Shown piece by piece: positions 17,520 through 25,288 of a DNA stretch of 64,000 nt (position 1 is its first letter; each line of letters starts with the position of its first letter). The notes beneath the pieces are model-generated. The model saw nothing but the letters and a program-made list of their open reading frames with translations, made no database searches and was not told the DNA's origin. Both the position numbers and the translations under genes were made by a program. This DNA comes from SZAS-79 sp964599095 (GTDB lineage Bacteria; Pseudomonadota; Gammaproteobacteria; Burkholderiales; SG8-39), in assembly GCA_964599095.1 (NCBI GenBank), contig CAZREB010000004.1, positions 62,001 to 126,000 on the forward strand, written 5' to 3'.

Positions 17520-17996
17520 TCACAATGTACCAGAGCCGCGCGAGGCTTTCCGCGCGCCGGGACCGTTGAACAGGAAGACCTTGCGGCAACAGAAGTTGAA
17601 CACGAACACGGTCGCCGCGGCCGCGATCTTCGAGAGGCGGTAGTCGAATCCGAGGAAATCGACGAGTACATAAAGCACCAAGTTCGTCAGGCCGAGTCCC
17701 ACGACCCCGATGGCCGCGAAAAGGGCGAATTCGTGCCAGGGACGCGCGATACGCCTGGTGCGGAATACCCATAAGACGCTGAACAGGTAGACGGTCGTCA
17801 GGCCGGCGCAGAAGGCCGCCGTGGCCGAGGCCAGGTAATGCCAGCCCGCAAGCTCCGTAAGTGCCACATACAGCGTGAAGTCGACGCCGAGGGCCACCAG
17901 GCCGGCAGCGAAGTAGCGCGCAAATTCGCCCGCGACTGAATTCAACGCCAGCGACCGGAGCAGCCGCAGCAGGCGGGTGGATGCGGAGGACGTCAC
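17520..17996 (-). CDS. GtrA-family membrane protein
   Basis: A 158-residue protein with four predicted membrane segments (about 25-45, 55-75, 90-112, 120-142), as in the GtrA family. These proteins are thought to help move undecaprenyl-linked sugars across the membrane or otherwise support surface polysaccharide modification. The start is taken as GTG 17996; no ATG lies near. It is 60 bases downstream of the pilin terminator and upstream of galE, with which it likely forms an operon. On the minus strand upstream, TGCATAAT just after the pilin terminator U-run could be its -10 region. Confidence 0.85.
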   Translation of the reverse strand: MTSSASTRLLRLLRSLALNSVAGEFARYFAAGLVALGVDFTLYVALTELAGWHYLASATAAFCAGLTTVYLFSVLWVFRTRRIARPWHEFALFAAIGVVGLGLTNLVLYVLVDFLGFDYRLSKIAAAATVFVFNFCCRKVFLFNGPGARKASRGSGTL

Positions 17997-18060
17997 GCCG
18001 GCCCGCTTTCGATTGGGCGCGCCGGCGTCATCTGGTGTTTGCAGTCACCAGCCATTATGC

Positions 18061-18094
18061 AAAAAAGAACGGGCATCGCGCGATGCCCGTTCTT
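18061..18094 (-). terminator. Rho-independent terminator of pilin gene 1
   Basis: A perfect 15+15 palindrome (18065-18094, arm AAGAACGGGCATCGC) is followed on the minus strand by a run of T (complement of the A-run at 18061-18064, continuing the arm). It lies 42 bases downstream of the pilin stop and resembles the terminator after pilin gene 2. Confidence 0.9.
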
Positions 18095-18135
18095 CAGTCC
18101 CCCTGCATTGCCGCCGCAGGGGAGGCGACGCCCGT

Positions 18136-18570
18136 CTAGCGGCAGGCCGACGGACGATACTTTGCCAAGGTTGAGCCGCTGGTGCACGCCCAGTTGACCG
18201 AGCCGCCGGTCGGGACCGTGCCGGCCGTGAGGGCCGAGCCGCCGGACGTCGGTTCCATGATCAGGGTCCCTGCGCCTGCAGCAGAGGTGTACGTGACGGT
18301 GATCACGCCAGTCGTGCCGTCAGTCGCCAATGAGGCGACGTTTGCGGTTGCAGAGGGGGCGACAAGGCCGGAGGTCAGCGGGTTGGTGCCGGATGCAGCG
18401 TTCTCCGAGACCGCAAGCTTGGCTGCGCCGGCCATCGCCAAACCTTCGGCGACGCGGGTGCGGACCATGTAGTCCTGGTAGGCGGGCAGCGCCACGGCCG
18501 CCAGGATGCCGATGATCGCGACTACGATCATCAGTTCGATGAGCGTAAAGCCCTGTTGTACACGTTTCAT
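18136..18570 (-). CDS. pilA: Type IV pilin, copy 1
   Basis: A 144-residue type IVa pilin. The prepilin leader is MKRVQQG, cut before F8, with mature Glu5 (E12) in FTLIELMIVVAIIGILAAVA and the usual long N-terminal helix. C129 and C143 near the C terminus would form the D-region disulfide. The middle is rich in Ser, Thr, Ala and Gly, a possible glycosylation target. It differs from copy 2 at only six residues (K2R, S/T, A/S, V/T, A/G, E/V). It has its own sigma-54-like promoter 71 bases upstream and its own terminator. Confidence 0.96.
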   Translation of the reverse strand: MKRVQQGFTLIELMIVVAIIGILAAVALPAYQDYMVRTRVAEGLAMAGAAKLAVSENAASGTNPLTSGLVAPSATANVASLATDGTTGVITVTYTSAAGAGTLIMEPTSGGSALTAGTVPTGGSVNWACTSGSTLAKYRPSACR

Positions 18571-18640
18571 TCACTTCTCCTATCGTAAGTTTGCGGTGCC
18601 GCGGGGTGCTGCGCCGCCCAGTCGTGCTGCACCCTTTGGG

Positions 18641-18657
18641 TAGCAGGTTCCATGCCT
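18641..18657 (-). promoter_or_regulatory. Sigma-54 (-24/-12) promoter of pilin gene 1
   Basis: Read on the minus strand the site is AGGCATGGAACCTGCTA, with GG and GC exactly 12 bases apart, matching the RpoN pattern GGCA-N(8)-TGC. The start point would be near 18631, giving a leader of about 60 bases. The same sequence occurs at the same distance from pilin gene 2. Pilin genes of many Proteobacteria are RpoN/PilR dependent. Confidence 0.8.
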
Positions 18658-18719
18658 GTCAGGAAGCACGCGGACTCAGGGAAAAATTCACATTTCTTGA
18701 TCAGCGAGTACAGTCGGGG

Positions 18720-18734
18720 TGACAAATATTGTCA
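18720..18734 (-). promoter_or_regulatory. Candidate PilR-type upstream activator site, pilin gene 1
   Basis: TGACAAATATTGTCA is a near-perfect palindrome 63 bases beyond the -24 box. A related site (TGACGAGGAATGTCA) lies at exactly the same distance upstream of pilin gene 2, and both are followed by a further GTC-type half site. Binding by PilR is inferred from position and from conservation between the two copies. Confidence 0.55.
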
Positions 18735-18764
18735 ATTCCTTGACCGATTTTGTCGATCCTCCAG

Positions 18765-18792
18765 AAAAAAACGGGCACCTTGCGGTGCCCGT
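18765..18792 (-). terminator. Rho-independent terminator of pilin gene 2
   Basis: A 9-bp stem (ACGGGCACC at 18771-18779 with GGTGCCCGT at 18784-18792, loop TTGC) is followed on the minus strand by at least six T (A-run 18765-18770). It separates the second pilin unit from the first, so each gene is transcribed on its own. Confidence 0.88.
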
Positions 18793-18834
18793 TCTTCCGT
18801 CCCCTGATCTTCTATCGCAGGAAGCGATGCCGCA

Positions 18835-19269
18835 TCAACGGCAGGCCGACGGACGATACTTTGCCAATGTCGAACCGCTGGTGCACGCCCAGTTGACCGA
18901 GCCACCGGTCGGGACCGTGCCGGCCGTGAGGGCCGAACCGCCGGAGGTCGGCACCATGATCAGGGTGCCCCCGCCCGCAGCGGATGTGTACGTGACCGTG
19001 ATCGTGCCGGTGGTGCCGTCGGTGGCCAGCGAAGACACGTTGGCGGTAGCCGTCGGGGCGACGAGGCCGGAGGTCAGCGGGTTGGTGCCCGAGGCGGCGT
19101 TTTCAGAAACCGCGAGTTTCGCTGCGCCGGCCATCGCCAGGCCTTCGGCGACGCGGGTGCGGACCATGTAATCCTGGTAGGCAGGCAGCGCGACGGCCGC
19201 CAGGATGCCGATGATCGCGACCACGATCATCAGTTCGATCAGAGTAAAGCCCTGCTGTACACGTCTCAT
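18835..19269 (-). CDS. pilA: Type IV pilin, copy 2
   Basis: A 144-residue type IVa pilin, 138 of 144 residues identical to copy 1. Leader MRRVQQG, cleavage before F8, mature Glu5 conserved, C129/C143 pair conserved. The frame extends 23 codons upstream, but ATG 19269 is preceded by a GGGA-type ribosome site and matches pilin N termini. The changes from copy 1 are mostly conservative and fall in the exposed middle part, except one Glu to Val exchange in the sequence LIM(E/V)P. Which copy is the major subunit cannot be told from sequence. Confidence 0.96.
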   Translation of the reverse strand: MRRVQQGFTLIELMIVVAIIGILAAVALPAYQDYMVRTRVAEGLAMAGAAKLAVSENAASGTNPLTSGLVAPTATANVSSLATDGTTGTITVTYTSAAGGGTLIMVPTSGGSALTAGTVPTGGSVNWACTSGSTLAKYRPSACR

Positions 19270-19339
19270 GCGTTTCTCCCTTGAAAGAATTCGATACGGA
19301 AAACCTCCGCATCGTCCGCCGGTATGGCAGGTCGGCACG

Positions 19340-19356
19340 TAGCAGGTTCCATGCCG
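19340..19356 (-). promoter_or_regulatory. Sigma-54 (-24/-12) promoter of pilin gene 2
   Basis: Minus-strand CGGCATGGAACCTGCTA, identical to the site of pilin gene 1 except for the first base; GG and GC are 12 bases apart. The predicted start is near 19330. Confidence 0.8.
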
Positions 19357-19418
19357 ATCGGGGATCGCCGAAAAGGGGAAAAAGATTCAACTACTTGCCA
19401 TCGCCCCTGGGGCGGGGG

Positions 19419-19433
19419 TGACGAGGAATGTCA
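19419..19433 (-). promoter_or_regulatory. Candidate PilR-type upstream activator site, pilin gene 2
   Basis: TGACGAGGAATGTCA lies 63 bases beyond the -24 box, the same position as the TGACAAATATTGTCA site of pilin gene 1. Flanking GGGG is shared by both copies. Confidence 0.5.
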
Positions 19434-19471
19434 CCCTGCTGACTCAATTCGTCGGGCAACTGCGATGGCGG

Positions 19472-19762
19472 TCAAATGATGAGCAGGCGGACCACCGAAT
19501 CGATGAAGTCGTCCGGGTAGCCCGCGTCGCGCAGCGCCCACTTGATCCGGTTGGCGAACTTCGCCTTCTGGTAGACGTTGTAGCCGGCCGTCGCAGCCAG
19601 CCGGCGATGGCGTTCGATGGTCTTGTCCAGCTTGGCGATGTTCTTCTTCCGCGAAGCGCCGCCATCGTTGACGAGGTCGTCCTTCGCAACGAGTCCGCGG
19701 ATGTCTGCAACCGCCTGGTCGGCCTGTGCTTCGGCCGGACCGGCATCGAACCATTTGAACAT
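19472..19762 (-). CDS. Small conserved-looking protein of unknown function
   Basis: A 96-residue soluble, largely helical and highly charged protein (starts MFKWFDAGPAEAQADQ). It has a good ribosome site (GGAAGG) before ATG 19762. There is no signal peptide, membrane segment or cysteine. I do not recognise a family. It sits between the pilin units and the divergent O-GlcNAc-transferase-like gene 2, with which it shares an 88-base promoter region, so it may belong to the pilus or glycosylation function. No terminator is seen between it and the pilin regulatory region. Confidence 0.75.
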   Translation of the reverse strand: MFKWFDAGPAEAQADQAVADIRGLVAKDDLVNDGGASRKKNIAKLDKTIERHRRLAATAGYNVYQKAKFANRIKWALRDAGYPDDFIDSVVRLLII

Positions 19763-19790
19763 TTGCCTTCCTCCCGCTTTTGCTTGGGGA

Positions 19791-19817
19791 ATTATACGTG
19801 GCGCGCCCCACTATAAT
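19791..19817. promoter_or_regulatory. Divergent -10 elements between the small gene and OGT-like gene 2
   Basis: A perfect TATAAT lies on the plus strand at 19812-19817 and another on the minus strand at 19796-19791, 15 bases apart, in the gap between divergent genes. Neither has a good -35 hexamer at 17 bases. The arrangement suggests overlapping, mutually exclusive promoters. Confidence 0.45.
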
Positions 19818-19850
19818 CGGCGCACTGCCACTGCACCGATTCGCTCACTC

Positions 19851-21737
19851 TTGAATCCATCGAACCGCGATCCCGCGGCCAGCGAGCAATTGATCGAATC
19901 CGGCATCGCCGCAGAATCGCGCGGCGACCTCGCTGCGGCCGAGCGATTCTACCGGCAGGCCGTCGAAGCCGATCCCGCGTCGGCATCGGCACGCATGAAT
20001 CTCGGGATCGTCCTGCAGGCCAGCGGCGACCCTGCCGGCGCGGCCGCGCAGCACACGTCCGCGATCGGCCTCGATCCGCATCTGGCGCATGCGCACTTCA
20101 ACCTCGCGCTTGCGCGCCTCGAGCTTGGCGATGCGTCCGGCGCCGGCACGGCCTTCCGCGAAGCGTTGAGTCTGCGGCCCGGCTTTCCGGAAGCGTGGGT
20201 AGGCCTCGCCGACGCCGAGGAGTCGGCGGGCCGCCATGAAGCGGCGCTCGAAGCGCTGGATACCGCGATCCGGCTGCGGCCAGGCTATGCCGGCGCGATA
20301 TTCAATTCCGGCACCCTGTTGCGCCGGCTCGGGAGGCTCGATGAGGCGACTGCGCGCCTGAGGCAGGTTCCGGAAGACGACCCGGACTGCGCAAACGCGC
20401 TCACCGCGCTGGCAGCGACCCTGCGCGACCAGGGCAGGATCGACGAGGCCGTCGATACGATGCGCGCGGCCGTGGAGCGCATGCCCGATTCCGGCGTAGC
20501 CCAGTGCGAATTGCTCTTCACCCTCGGGTTCTCCGATCGCATCAGCGCAGAAGCACTGTTTGCCGAGCACCTGTGGGCGGGCTGCCGCGCCGAATACGAG
20601 GTCAAGCCCTGGTGCGATTCGTTCCCGAATGACAGGGACCCCGATCGTCCGCTGCGGGTCGGCTACCTGTCGGGGGATTTTCGCGGGCACTCCGTGTCGC
20701 TTTTCACCGAGTTCCTTTTCGAGCGCCACCGGCGGGATCGCGTGATCGCCTACGCCTATTCCTCGACGGCCGAGACTGACGCAGTGACGACGAGGATCAA
20801 GGCTGCCGCGCACGCGTGGCGTGACTTGCGCGGCCAGACCGATGCAGCGGCGGCGCGGGCGATCATCGAAGACCGGATCGACATCCTGGTCGACCTGGCC
20901 GGACACACCGGTTACCAGAGAATTGGCGTGCTGGCAGGGCGCGCGGCGCCGATCCAGATGACCTGGCTGGGATACATCAACACGACCGGGCTGACGAGGG
21001 TCGACTACCGGATCACCGATGCCGTCGCCGACCCGCCCGGGCTCACCGAGGCCCTGCATACGGAAAGGTTGCTGCGGATGCCGAACGCTCAATGGTGCTT
21101 CCGCCCGCCCGAGGCCGTGCGCAACATGTCGCTGTCGCGCAATGTTTCGCCCGATGCGTTCACGTTCGGTTCCTTCAACCAGTACTCGAAGGTGTCGGAC
21201 TCCAGTGTCGCCTTGTGGGCCGGTGCGTTGCGTGCCGTTCGATCGGCCCGGCTGCGCGTTGTCGGCGTTCCGCGCGGAAGTGCTTCCGAGACCCTGGCGG
21301 CAAAGCTTGCCGCCGCAGGGATCGATAGATCGCGCTTCGACCTCATCGAACGCGTGCCGCTGTCGGACTACTATGCGCAATACTGCCGGGTCGACGCGTG
21401 CCTGGACACCACGCCGTACAGCGGCGGGACCACTACCTGCGATGCGCTCTGGATGGGCCTGCCGGTCGTGACGCTCACCGGTCCGCGGTCGATGTCGCGC
21501 AGTTCCGCGAGCCTCCTGTCGGCCGTCGGGTCGCCGGAGCTGGTCGCGGACACGGCCGCGCAGTTCGCGGACATCTGCGCCGGCCTGGCTTCGCGAGGCC
21601 GATGGCCGGCGAGCGAGCGTGACGCGCTCCGGGGGAAGTTGCTCGCGTCGCCGCTCATGGACGAGGCGCGCTTTGCTGCGGATCTTGAAGGCCTCTACCG
21701 GCAGGCCTGGCGCGACTGGTGCGCGGGGGCAGACTAG
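19851..21737 (+). CDS. TPR protein with O-GlcNAc-transferase-like (SPINDLY/GT41) domain, copy 2
   Basis: About 628 residues if started at TTG 19851 (NPSNRDPAASEQ follows); earlier codons overlap the divergent gene and look non-coding. TPR repeats cover about 15-210 (ASARMNLGIVLQ, AHAHFNLALARLE, YAGAIFNSGTLLR). The GT41 domain (about 265-610) shows LRVGYLSGDFRGHSVSLFTE, APIQMTWLGYINTTG, FTFGSFNQYSKVS and DTTPYSGGTTTCDALWMGLPVVT. It is clearly a diverged paralogue of copy 1. Likely role: transfer of a sugar to Ser/Thr of proteins, with pilin as a plausible target because of location. Its stop codon overlaps that of the convergent DUF2142 gene in a CTAG. Confidence 0.85.
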   Translation: MNPSNRDPAASEQLIESGIAAESRGDLAAAERFYRQAVEADPASASARMNLGIVLQASGDPAGAAAQHTSAIGLDPHLAHAHFNLALARLELGDASGAGTAFREALSLRPGFPEAWVGLADAEESAGRHEAALEALDTAIRLRPGYAGAIFNSGTLLRRLGRLDEATARLRQVPEDDPDCANALTALAATLRDQGRIDEAVDTMRAAVERMPDSGVAQCELLFTLGFSDRISAEALFAEHLWAGCRAEYEVKPWCDSFPNDRDPDRPLRVGYLSGDFRGHSVSLFTEFLFERHRRDRVIAYAYSSTAETDAVTTRIKAAAHAWRDLRGQTDAAAARAIIEDRIDILVDLAGHTGYQRIGVLAGRAAPIQMTWLGYINTTGLTRVDYRITDAVADPPGLTEALHTERLLRMPNAQWCFRPPEAVRNMSLSRNVSPDAFTFGSFNQYSKVSDSSVALWAGALRAVRSARLRVVGVPRGSASETLAAKLAAAGIDRSRFDLIERVPLSDYYAQYCRVDACLDTTPYSGGTTTCDALWMGLPVVTLTGPRSMSRSSASLLSAVGSPELVADTAAQFADICAGLASRGRWPASERDALRGKLLASPLMDEARFAADLEGLYRQAWRDWCAGAD

Positions 21738-23620
21738 AAAAGGTATCCGCCGAGCAGCCAACACCAGAGAATCGGGTGCGCGAGCAGCAGCCCGGCGATC
21801 GCGAACGCCGGGAGCCCGGCGTGGCGACGAAATTCATCACGGACTGTGCTCATTGCAGGGAGCAACAGGAGCAGGTACGGGATGATGAGGTAGCGGCCCT
21901 GAACATTGATGACGACGTCGAGCCGGGTTGTGAGATACGCATTCACGGCCACGAGGAAAAGTGCGGCAAAGAAGAAGACCGACATCTTTAGGAAAGCAGG
22001 CCTCTCGCCCGCGCTGCGTGCGGCAGGAATCGCGCAGGCAACCAGGCCCGCGAGCGGAATCATCTTGAGGACGAAGACGACGGGTTCTGGCAGGAGCCTG
22101 TCGAGCCATCCGAAACCGCCCCAGAAGGAGGTGGACAGGAAGAAATCGGGCCGCGAAAGAGGAAAGACCTGGTCGAGGAAGCGGACGACCACCGGACGGA
22201 CGTAGTCGAATCCGAGCAACGGCGTCCGGGTCTCGTTGTTGGCGAGGTGTCCTGGCGAAACGTTGGCCGCAACGAGGAGGCAGGCGGACATCGTGGCGGA
22301 TGCGGCGATGAACGCGCGCAGGTTCCGCTTGGCCAGCCGATGCTCGCCGATCTTTGCCTGCGCGCGCTGGATCAGCGCCTCGAACGCAAGCAAGGCGAGC
22401 AGGAGCAGGGCGAGCAATCCCTCCAGTTGCAGGAACGACGGTGCCGACTCGCCTGCCCCCATCCTGCCGCGGATTTCACCGAAGCCGACGACGAGCCTGG
22501 TCCGGTAGTGCTCGTCGGGAAGCTGCAGGGCAGCGAAGAACGCGGCCGCGGTCGCAAGCCAGAAGGCCGCAGTTCGCCGCAGCGGAACCTGCTCGAAGAG
22601 ATTCCGGGCGACGAGCAGGAAAGCGAGCATCGATACTACCGGCGTCGCCGAGCGCGTAGACAGCATCGAGATCCCGATCCCGCCACCGACCAACAGGCCG
22701 ATCAGCATCTCCTCCCGTGGCTGCGAAACCGGTCCCTGCAGTCCGAGGTGCAGGCCCGCGAACAAGATCACTAGGCCTGCCAGCAGCGAACCGTAGTTCG
22801 ATGCGTGCACGGCGAGCAAGCAGAATGTCGGGATCAGCAGCAGGACCGTCGTGAAGGCGACGCTTGCCGCTTGCCCGGCACCGTTGCCCCGCGATTGTCC
22901 AAACCGGGCGACCGCGAATCCCGCCAGCGAAATTGCGGCCGACAATGCAAGCGCATTGGCAGCACGCAACACCAGGAGCCAGATGCCGGCGGAAAAGCCG
23001 GAGTCCGCAAACTCACGGGCGAGCGCGCGCCAAACCCGGTATGTCAATGGCGAGCGCGATTGGACGTCCACCGCCGCGATGTGCCAGGCCCAAGGCCCCG
23101 ACTGCGGCGCGGCGACGTGCGCACCGTTGAACCCTTCGCCGCGCCTGAACTTGAGCCTTTCGAAATGCATCCGGTTGGCCCAGGCCAGCACGTCCGGCCG
23201 GGCGGTGAGGCCGGTGTCCTTCATCCCGAAGAAGCCGAGGAAATGGTCTGCCTCATCCGGCGCCTGCAGAGGCGGCGTGAGAAGCGCCCAGCCGCCCGCG
23301 AGGCCGGCGCACAGCGTGAAAGTGGCCAGGGCGATGCAAGCGGGTGTTCGCGCCCACTGCAGCGCGACCGCACCCGCGAGTGCAACTGTGAGCAGCAGCA
23401 TCGTACCGGCCAGCACCGCGGTTCCGGTGAACGGGGTGCCCCACATGAACGCGAGGAGTTCCGCACGCGATAGGGTGGGACCTGCGGCAGCGCCGGCGGC
23501 GGGCACCGTCCCGGACAGAAAGGCCACCAGGCCGATCGCCGCGCAGCCAAACGCCACGAAGACGATTTGCGCCGGCCCGATGGCGGCCCTCTGCGCCCGC
23601 GCGGGCAATCCGTCCATCAT
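21734..23620 (-). CDS. DUF2142-type multi-spanning membrane protein
   Basis: About 628 residues with roughly 12 or more predicted membrane segments. After two to three N-terminal helices comes the conserved APDEADHFLGFF-type segment seen in DUF2142 proteins, then a large hydrophilic loop (about 150-215) and further helices. DUF2142 proteins are found in surface glycan loci and resemble GT-C glycosyltransferases or related membrane enzymes; the function is not proven. The frame is open further upstream, but that part overlaps the preceding gene; ATG 23620 (followed by a second ATG) is chosen. Three 9-bp repeats lie directly upstream of the start. Confidence 0.75.
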   Translation of the reverse strand: MMDGLPARAQRAAIGPAQIVFVAFGCAAIGLVAFLSGTVPAAGAAAGPTLSRAELLAFMWGTPFTGTAVLAGTMLLLTVALAGAVALQWARTPACIALATFTLCAGLAGGWALLTPPLQAPDEADHFLGFFGMKDTGLTARPDVLAWANRMHFERLKFRRGEGFNGAHVAAPQSGPWAWHIAAVDVQSRSPLTYRVWRALAREFADSGFSAGIWLLVLRAANALALSAAISLAGFAVARFGQSRGNGAGQAASVAFTTVLLLIPTFCLLAVHASNYGSLLAGLVILFAGLHLGLQGPVSQPREEMLIGLLVGGGIGISMLSTRSATPVVSMLAFLLVARNLFEQVPLRRTAAFWLATAAAFFAALQLPDEHYRTRLVVGFGEIRGRMGAGESAPSFLQLEGLLALLLLALLAFEALIQRAQAKIGEHRLAKRNLRAFIAASATMSACLLVAANVSPGHLANNETRTPLLGFDYVRPVVVRFLDQVFPLSRPDFFLSTSFWGGFGWLDRLLPEPVVFVLKMIPLAGLVACAIPAARSAGERPAFLKMSVFFFAALFLVAVNAYLTTRLDVVINVQGRYLIIPYLLLLLPAMSTVRDEFRRHAGLPAFAIAGLLLAHPILWCWLLGGYLF

Positions 23621-23624
23621 CCCG

Positions 23625-23651
23625 CCCGGCGAACCCGGCGAACCCGGCGGA
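23625..23651. repeat. Three tandem 9-bp repeats before the DUF2142 gene
   Basis: The unit CCCGGCGAA occurs twice and is followed by CCCGGCGGA (plus-strand reading). It occupies the translation-initiation region of the minus-strand DUF2142 gene, where a change in copy number would alter ribosome-site spacing. Confidence 0.6.
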
Positions 23652-23672
23652 CGCGGCCGGGCCCGGCCGTCG

Positions 23673-24497
23673 TCACGACTTTGCCTGCTCGAGCGACTCG
23701 CCCAGCAGGCCGCGCAGCCTGTGGAACGCGTCGAGGTACTGCGGATGCCTTTGCCTTGCATAGGCAATCTTCAGCGCATCGAGAAACGTCATCTCCAGCG
23801 GGAATTGGCACAGCGCGGACCCCGACCACGGCAGGCCCTGTGGATTGAACGCCCTGGCCTTCCATAGCCTCCCGGCGGCGAGCATGAGCGACGCAATTCT
23901 TTCGATCACGAAGACTTTGGTCGGCGCACCGCCGCCGTCGTGGTTGGTGTTTTCGTTGAGGCGACGCGCAAAGTCCGTGCCGCCTTTTTCGGCAATCGCG
24001 AAGATGCGCTCGCACAGCTCGAGCCATTGCCTCCAGAACGCGGGCCGCGCGACGAAGAAATTGCAAAATACCGTGTTTGTCGAATCCATGACCAGCGAAT
24101 CGAAGTCGATGCCGGGGACGGCGCAAAGCGCCGCCTCCTTGAATGTTTCCAGCGTGTCGGCATGCTGCATCGCGCCCTGCTCGAATATGTTGACCGGGTA
24201 GGCGATCTGGTCGAAGAACGGCGAAAAGAGCAAGACGTCCGAAGCGCCGCCGTCCTGTTCGACAAAGCTCTTCACCCGCGCGGCGTCGAGGCCGGTCTTG
24301 GCCACGAACTTGGGCGAGAAGAACCCGTAGTAGGCCTCTTCGCGAAGCCCCCCGGCGAGCAGGAATTTCCGGATCGGCCAGTATTCCCGCCAGTCGGGGC
24401 GCTCGTTGCGCAGGTTGTCGAGACCTGCAAAGCCCGGCGCCACCGAGTCGCGCGTCTCCGGCGAATAGAAGATCTGGTGGATGAAAGCATGCGGCAT
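23673..24497 (-). CDS. Unrecognised protein of a surface-glycan locus, possibly glycosyltransferase-like
   Basis: About 274 residues, soluble, without signal peptide or membrane segments. It begins MPHAFIHQIFYSPETRDSV at ATG 24497; a TTG 11 codons earlier is less likely. Conserved-looking blocks are NERPDWREYWPIRKFL, YYGFFSPKFVAKTG and NNTVFCNFFVARPAFW-like text (actual start STNTVFCNFFVARP). The IHQI opening and FNFFVA-like block recall glycosyltransferases of the capsule type, but I cannot assign it. It precedes the DUF2142 gene in the same direction (52-base gap) and is divergent from a second glycosyltransferase-like gene 60 bases away. Confidence 0.7.
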   Translation of the reverse strand: MPHAFIHQIFYSPETRDSVAPGFAGLDNLRNERPDWREYWPIRKFLLAGGLREEAYYGFFSPKFVAKTGLDAARVKSFVEQDGGASDVLLFSPFFDQIAYPVNIFEQGAMQHADTLETFKEAALCAVPGIDFDSLVMDSTNTVFCNFFVARPAFWRQWLELCERIFAIAEKGGTDFARRLNENTNHDGGGAPTKVFVIERIASLMLAAGRLWKARAFNPQGLPWSGSALCQFPLEMTFLDALKIAYARQRHPQYLDAFHRLRGLLGESLEQAKS

Positions 24498-24557
24498 GGC
24501 GGGCTCGTCTGCGGGAGGCTCTCGGTACAATGGGATTTTCCTTCCCTCCGGTACGGC

Positions 24558-25247
24558 ATGCTAAAGCAGAAGCTGCTGATCGTGGCTGCGACCCGCGTCG
24601 CGCCGAACCCGTTCATGGAATCGATGCCGCTCGGCCGCTCGCTGCGGCGGATCTCGTTCGACCGGAGGATCGAGGCGCGTCCGGCCTTCAACAACCGCGA
24701 CGGGCTGCCTGCGGTCTACAACCGACAGATCAGCGAGGAGAACCGCGACAAGATGCTGCTTTTCGTCCACGACGACGTCTGGCTGGACGACTGCTTCGTG
24801 TTCGACCGGGTAAGCGAAGCGCTTGCGGCATTCGACATCGTGGGCCTGGCCGGCAACACCCGCCGGTTGCCGCGCCAGCCGGCCTGGGGGTTTTCGACCG
24901 AGACGCCTTTCACGCCCGAGGAGCGCCGCTACCTCAGCGGCATTGTCTCCGACGGCGACCAGCCGCTGGGCAAGCCTTCCCGGTATGGCCCGCCGGGGCT
25001 GGAGTGCATGTCGCTCGACGGCGTGTTCCTGGCGGCGCGCTGCGCGACCCTGCTCGACAGCGGGGTGCGCTTCGACGAGCGCTTCATGTTCGATTTCTAC
25101 GACCTGGACTTCTGCCGCAGCGCAGAGGCCGCGGGATTGCGCATGGGCACCTGGCCGATTGCGGTCACGCACACCAGCCTGGGCAGGTTCGGCTCGCCGA
25201 AGTGGCACGCGGCGCTGCGGGCCTATCGCGAGAAGTGGGGCGACTGA
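24558..25247 (+). CDS. Probable family 2-like glycosyltransferase
   Basis: A 229-residue cytoplasmic protein. MLLFVHDDVWLDD (about 71-83) has the DxD-like acidic motif for nucleotide-sugar and metal binding. A later block DGVFLAARCATL followed by FDERFMFDFYDLDFCRSAEAAG is the acceptor-side ED-type motif of GT2 proteins. The core is shorter than a full GT2 enzyme and lacks the usual N-terminal VSIIIP strand, so it may be a specialised subgroup. ATG 24558 is chosen because upstream codons overlap the divergent gene. A TACAAT box at 24526 could serve as -10. Confidence 0.75.
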   Translation: MLKQKLLIVAATRVAPNPFMESMPLGRSLRRISFDRRIEARPAFNNRDGLPAVYNRQISEENRDKMLLFVHDDVWLDDCFVFDRVSEALAAFDIVGLAGNTRRLPRQPAWGFSTETPFTPEERRYLSGIVSDGDQPLGKPSRYGPPGLECMSLDGVFLAARCATLLDSGVRFDERFMFDFYDLDFCRSAEAAGLRMGTWPIAVTHTSLGRFGSPKWHAALRAYREKWGD

Positions 25248-25288
25248 AGACCTGTGCGCGGCACAGGCAGTGCCGGGCCGCCGAAGGC

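Larger units (their letters stand above)
18136..19433 (-). repeat. Tandem duplication of a complete pilin transcription unit
   Basis: Two units of about 699 bases, each with activator-like site, sigma-54-like promoter, leader, pilin gene and terminator, follow each other head to tail. Distances are identical in both copies: 71 bases from promoter edge to ATG and 63 bases from promoter to upstream palindrome. The promoter core and coding regions are strongly conserved, while the other spacer sequence has drifted. Confidence 0.9.

Noticed and set aside
18182..19171. Plus-strand frames opposite both pilin genes, similar to each other
   Set aside because: Their likeness only reflects the duplicated pilins on the minus strand. 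They lack ribosome sites and known motifs.
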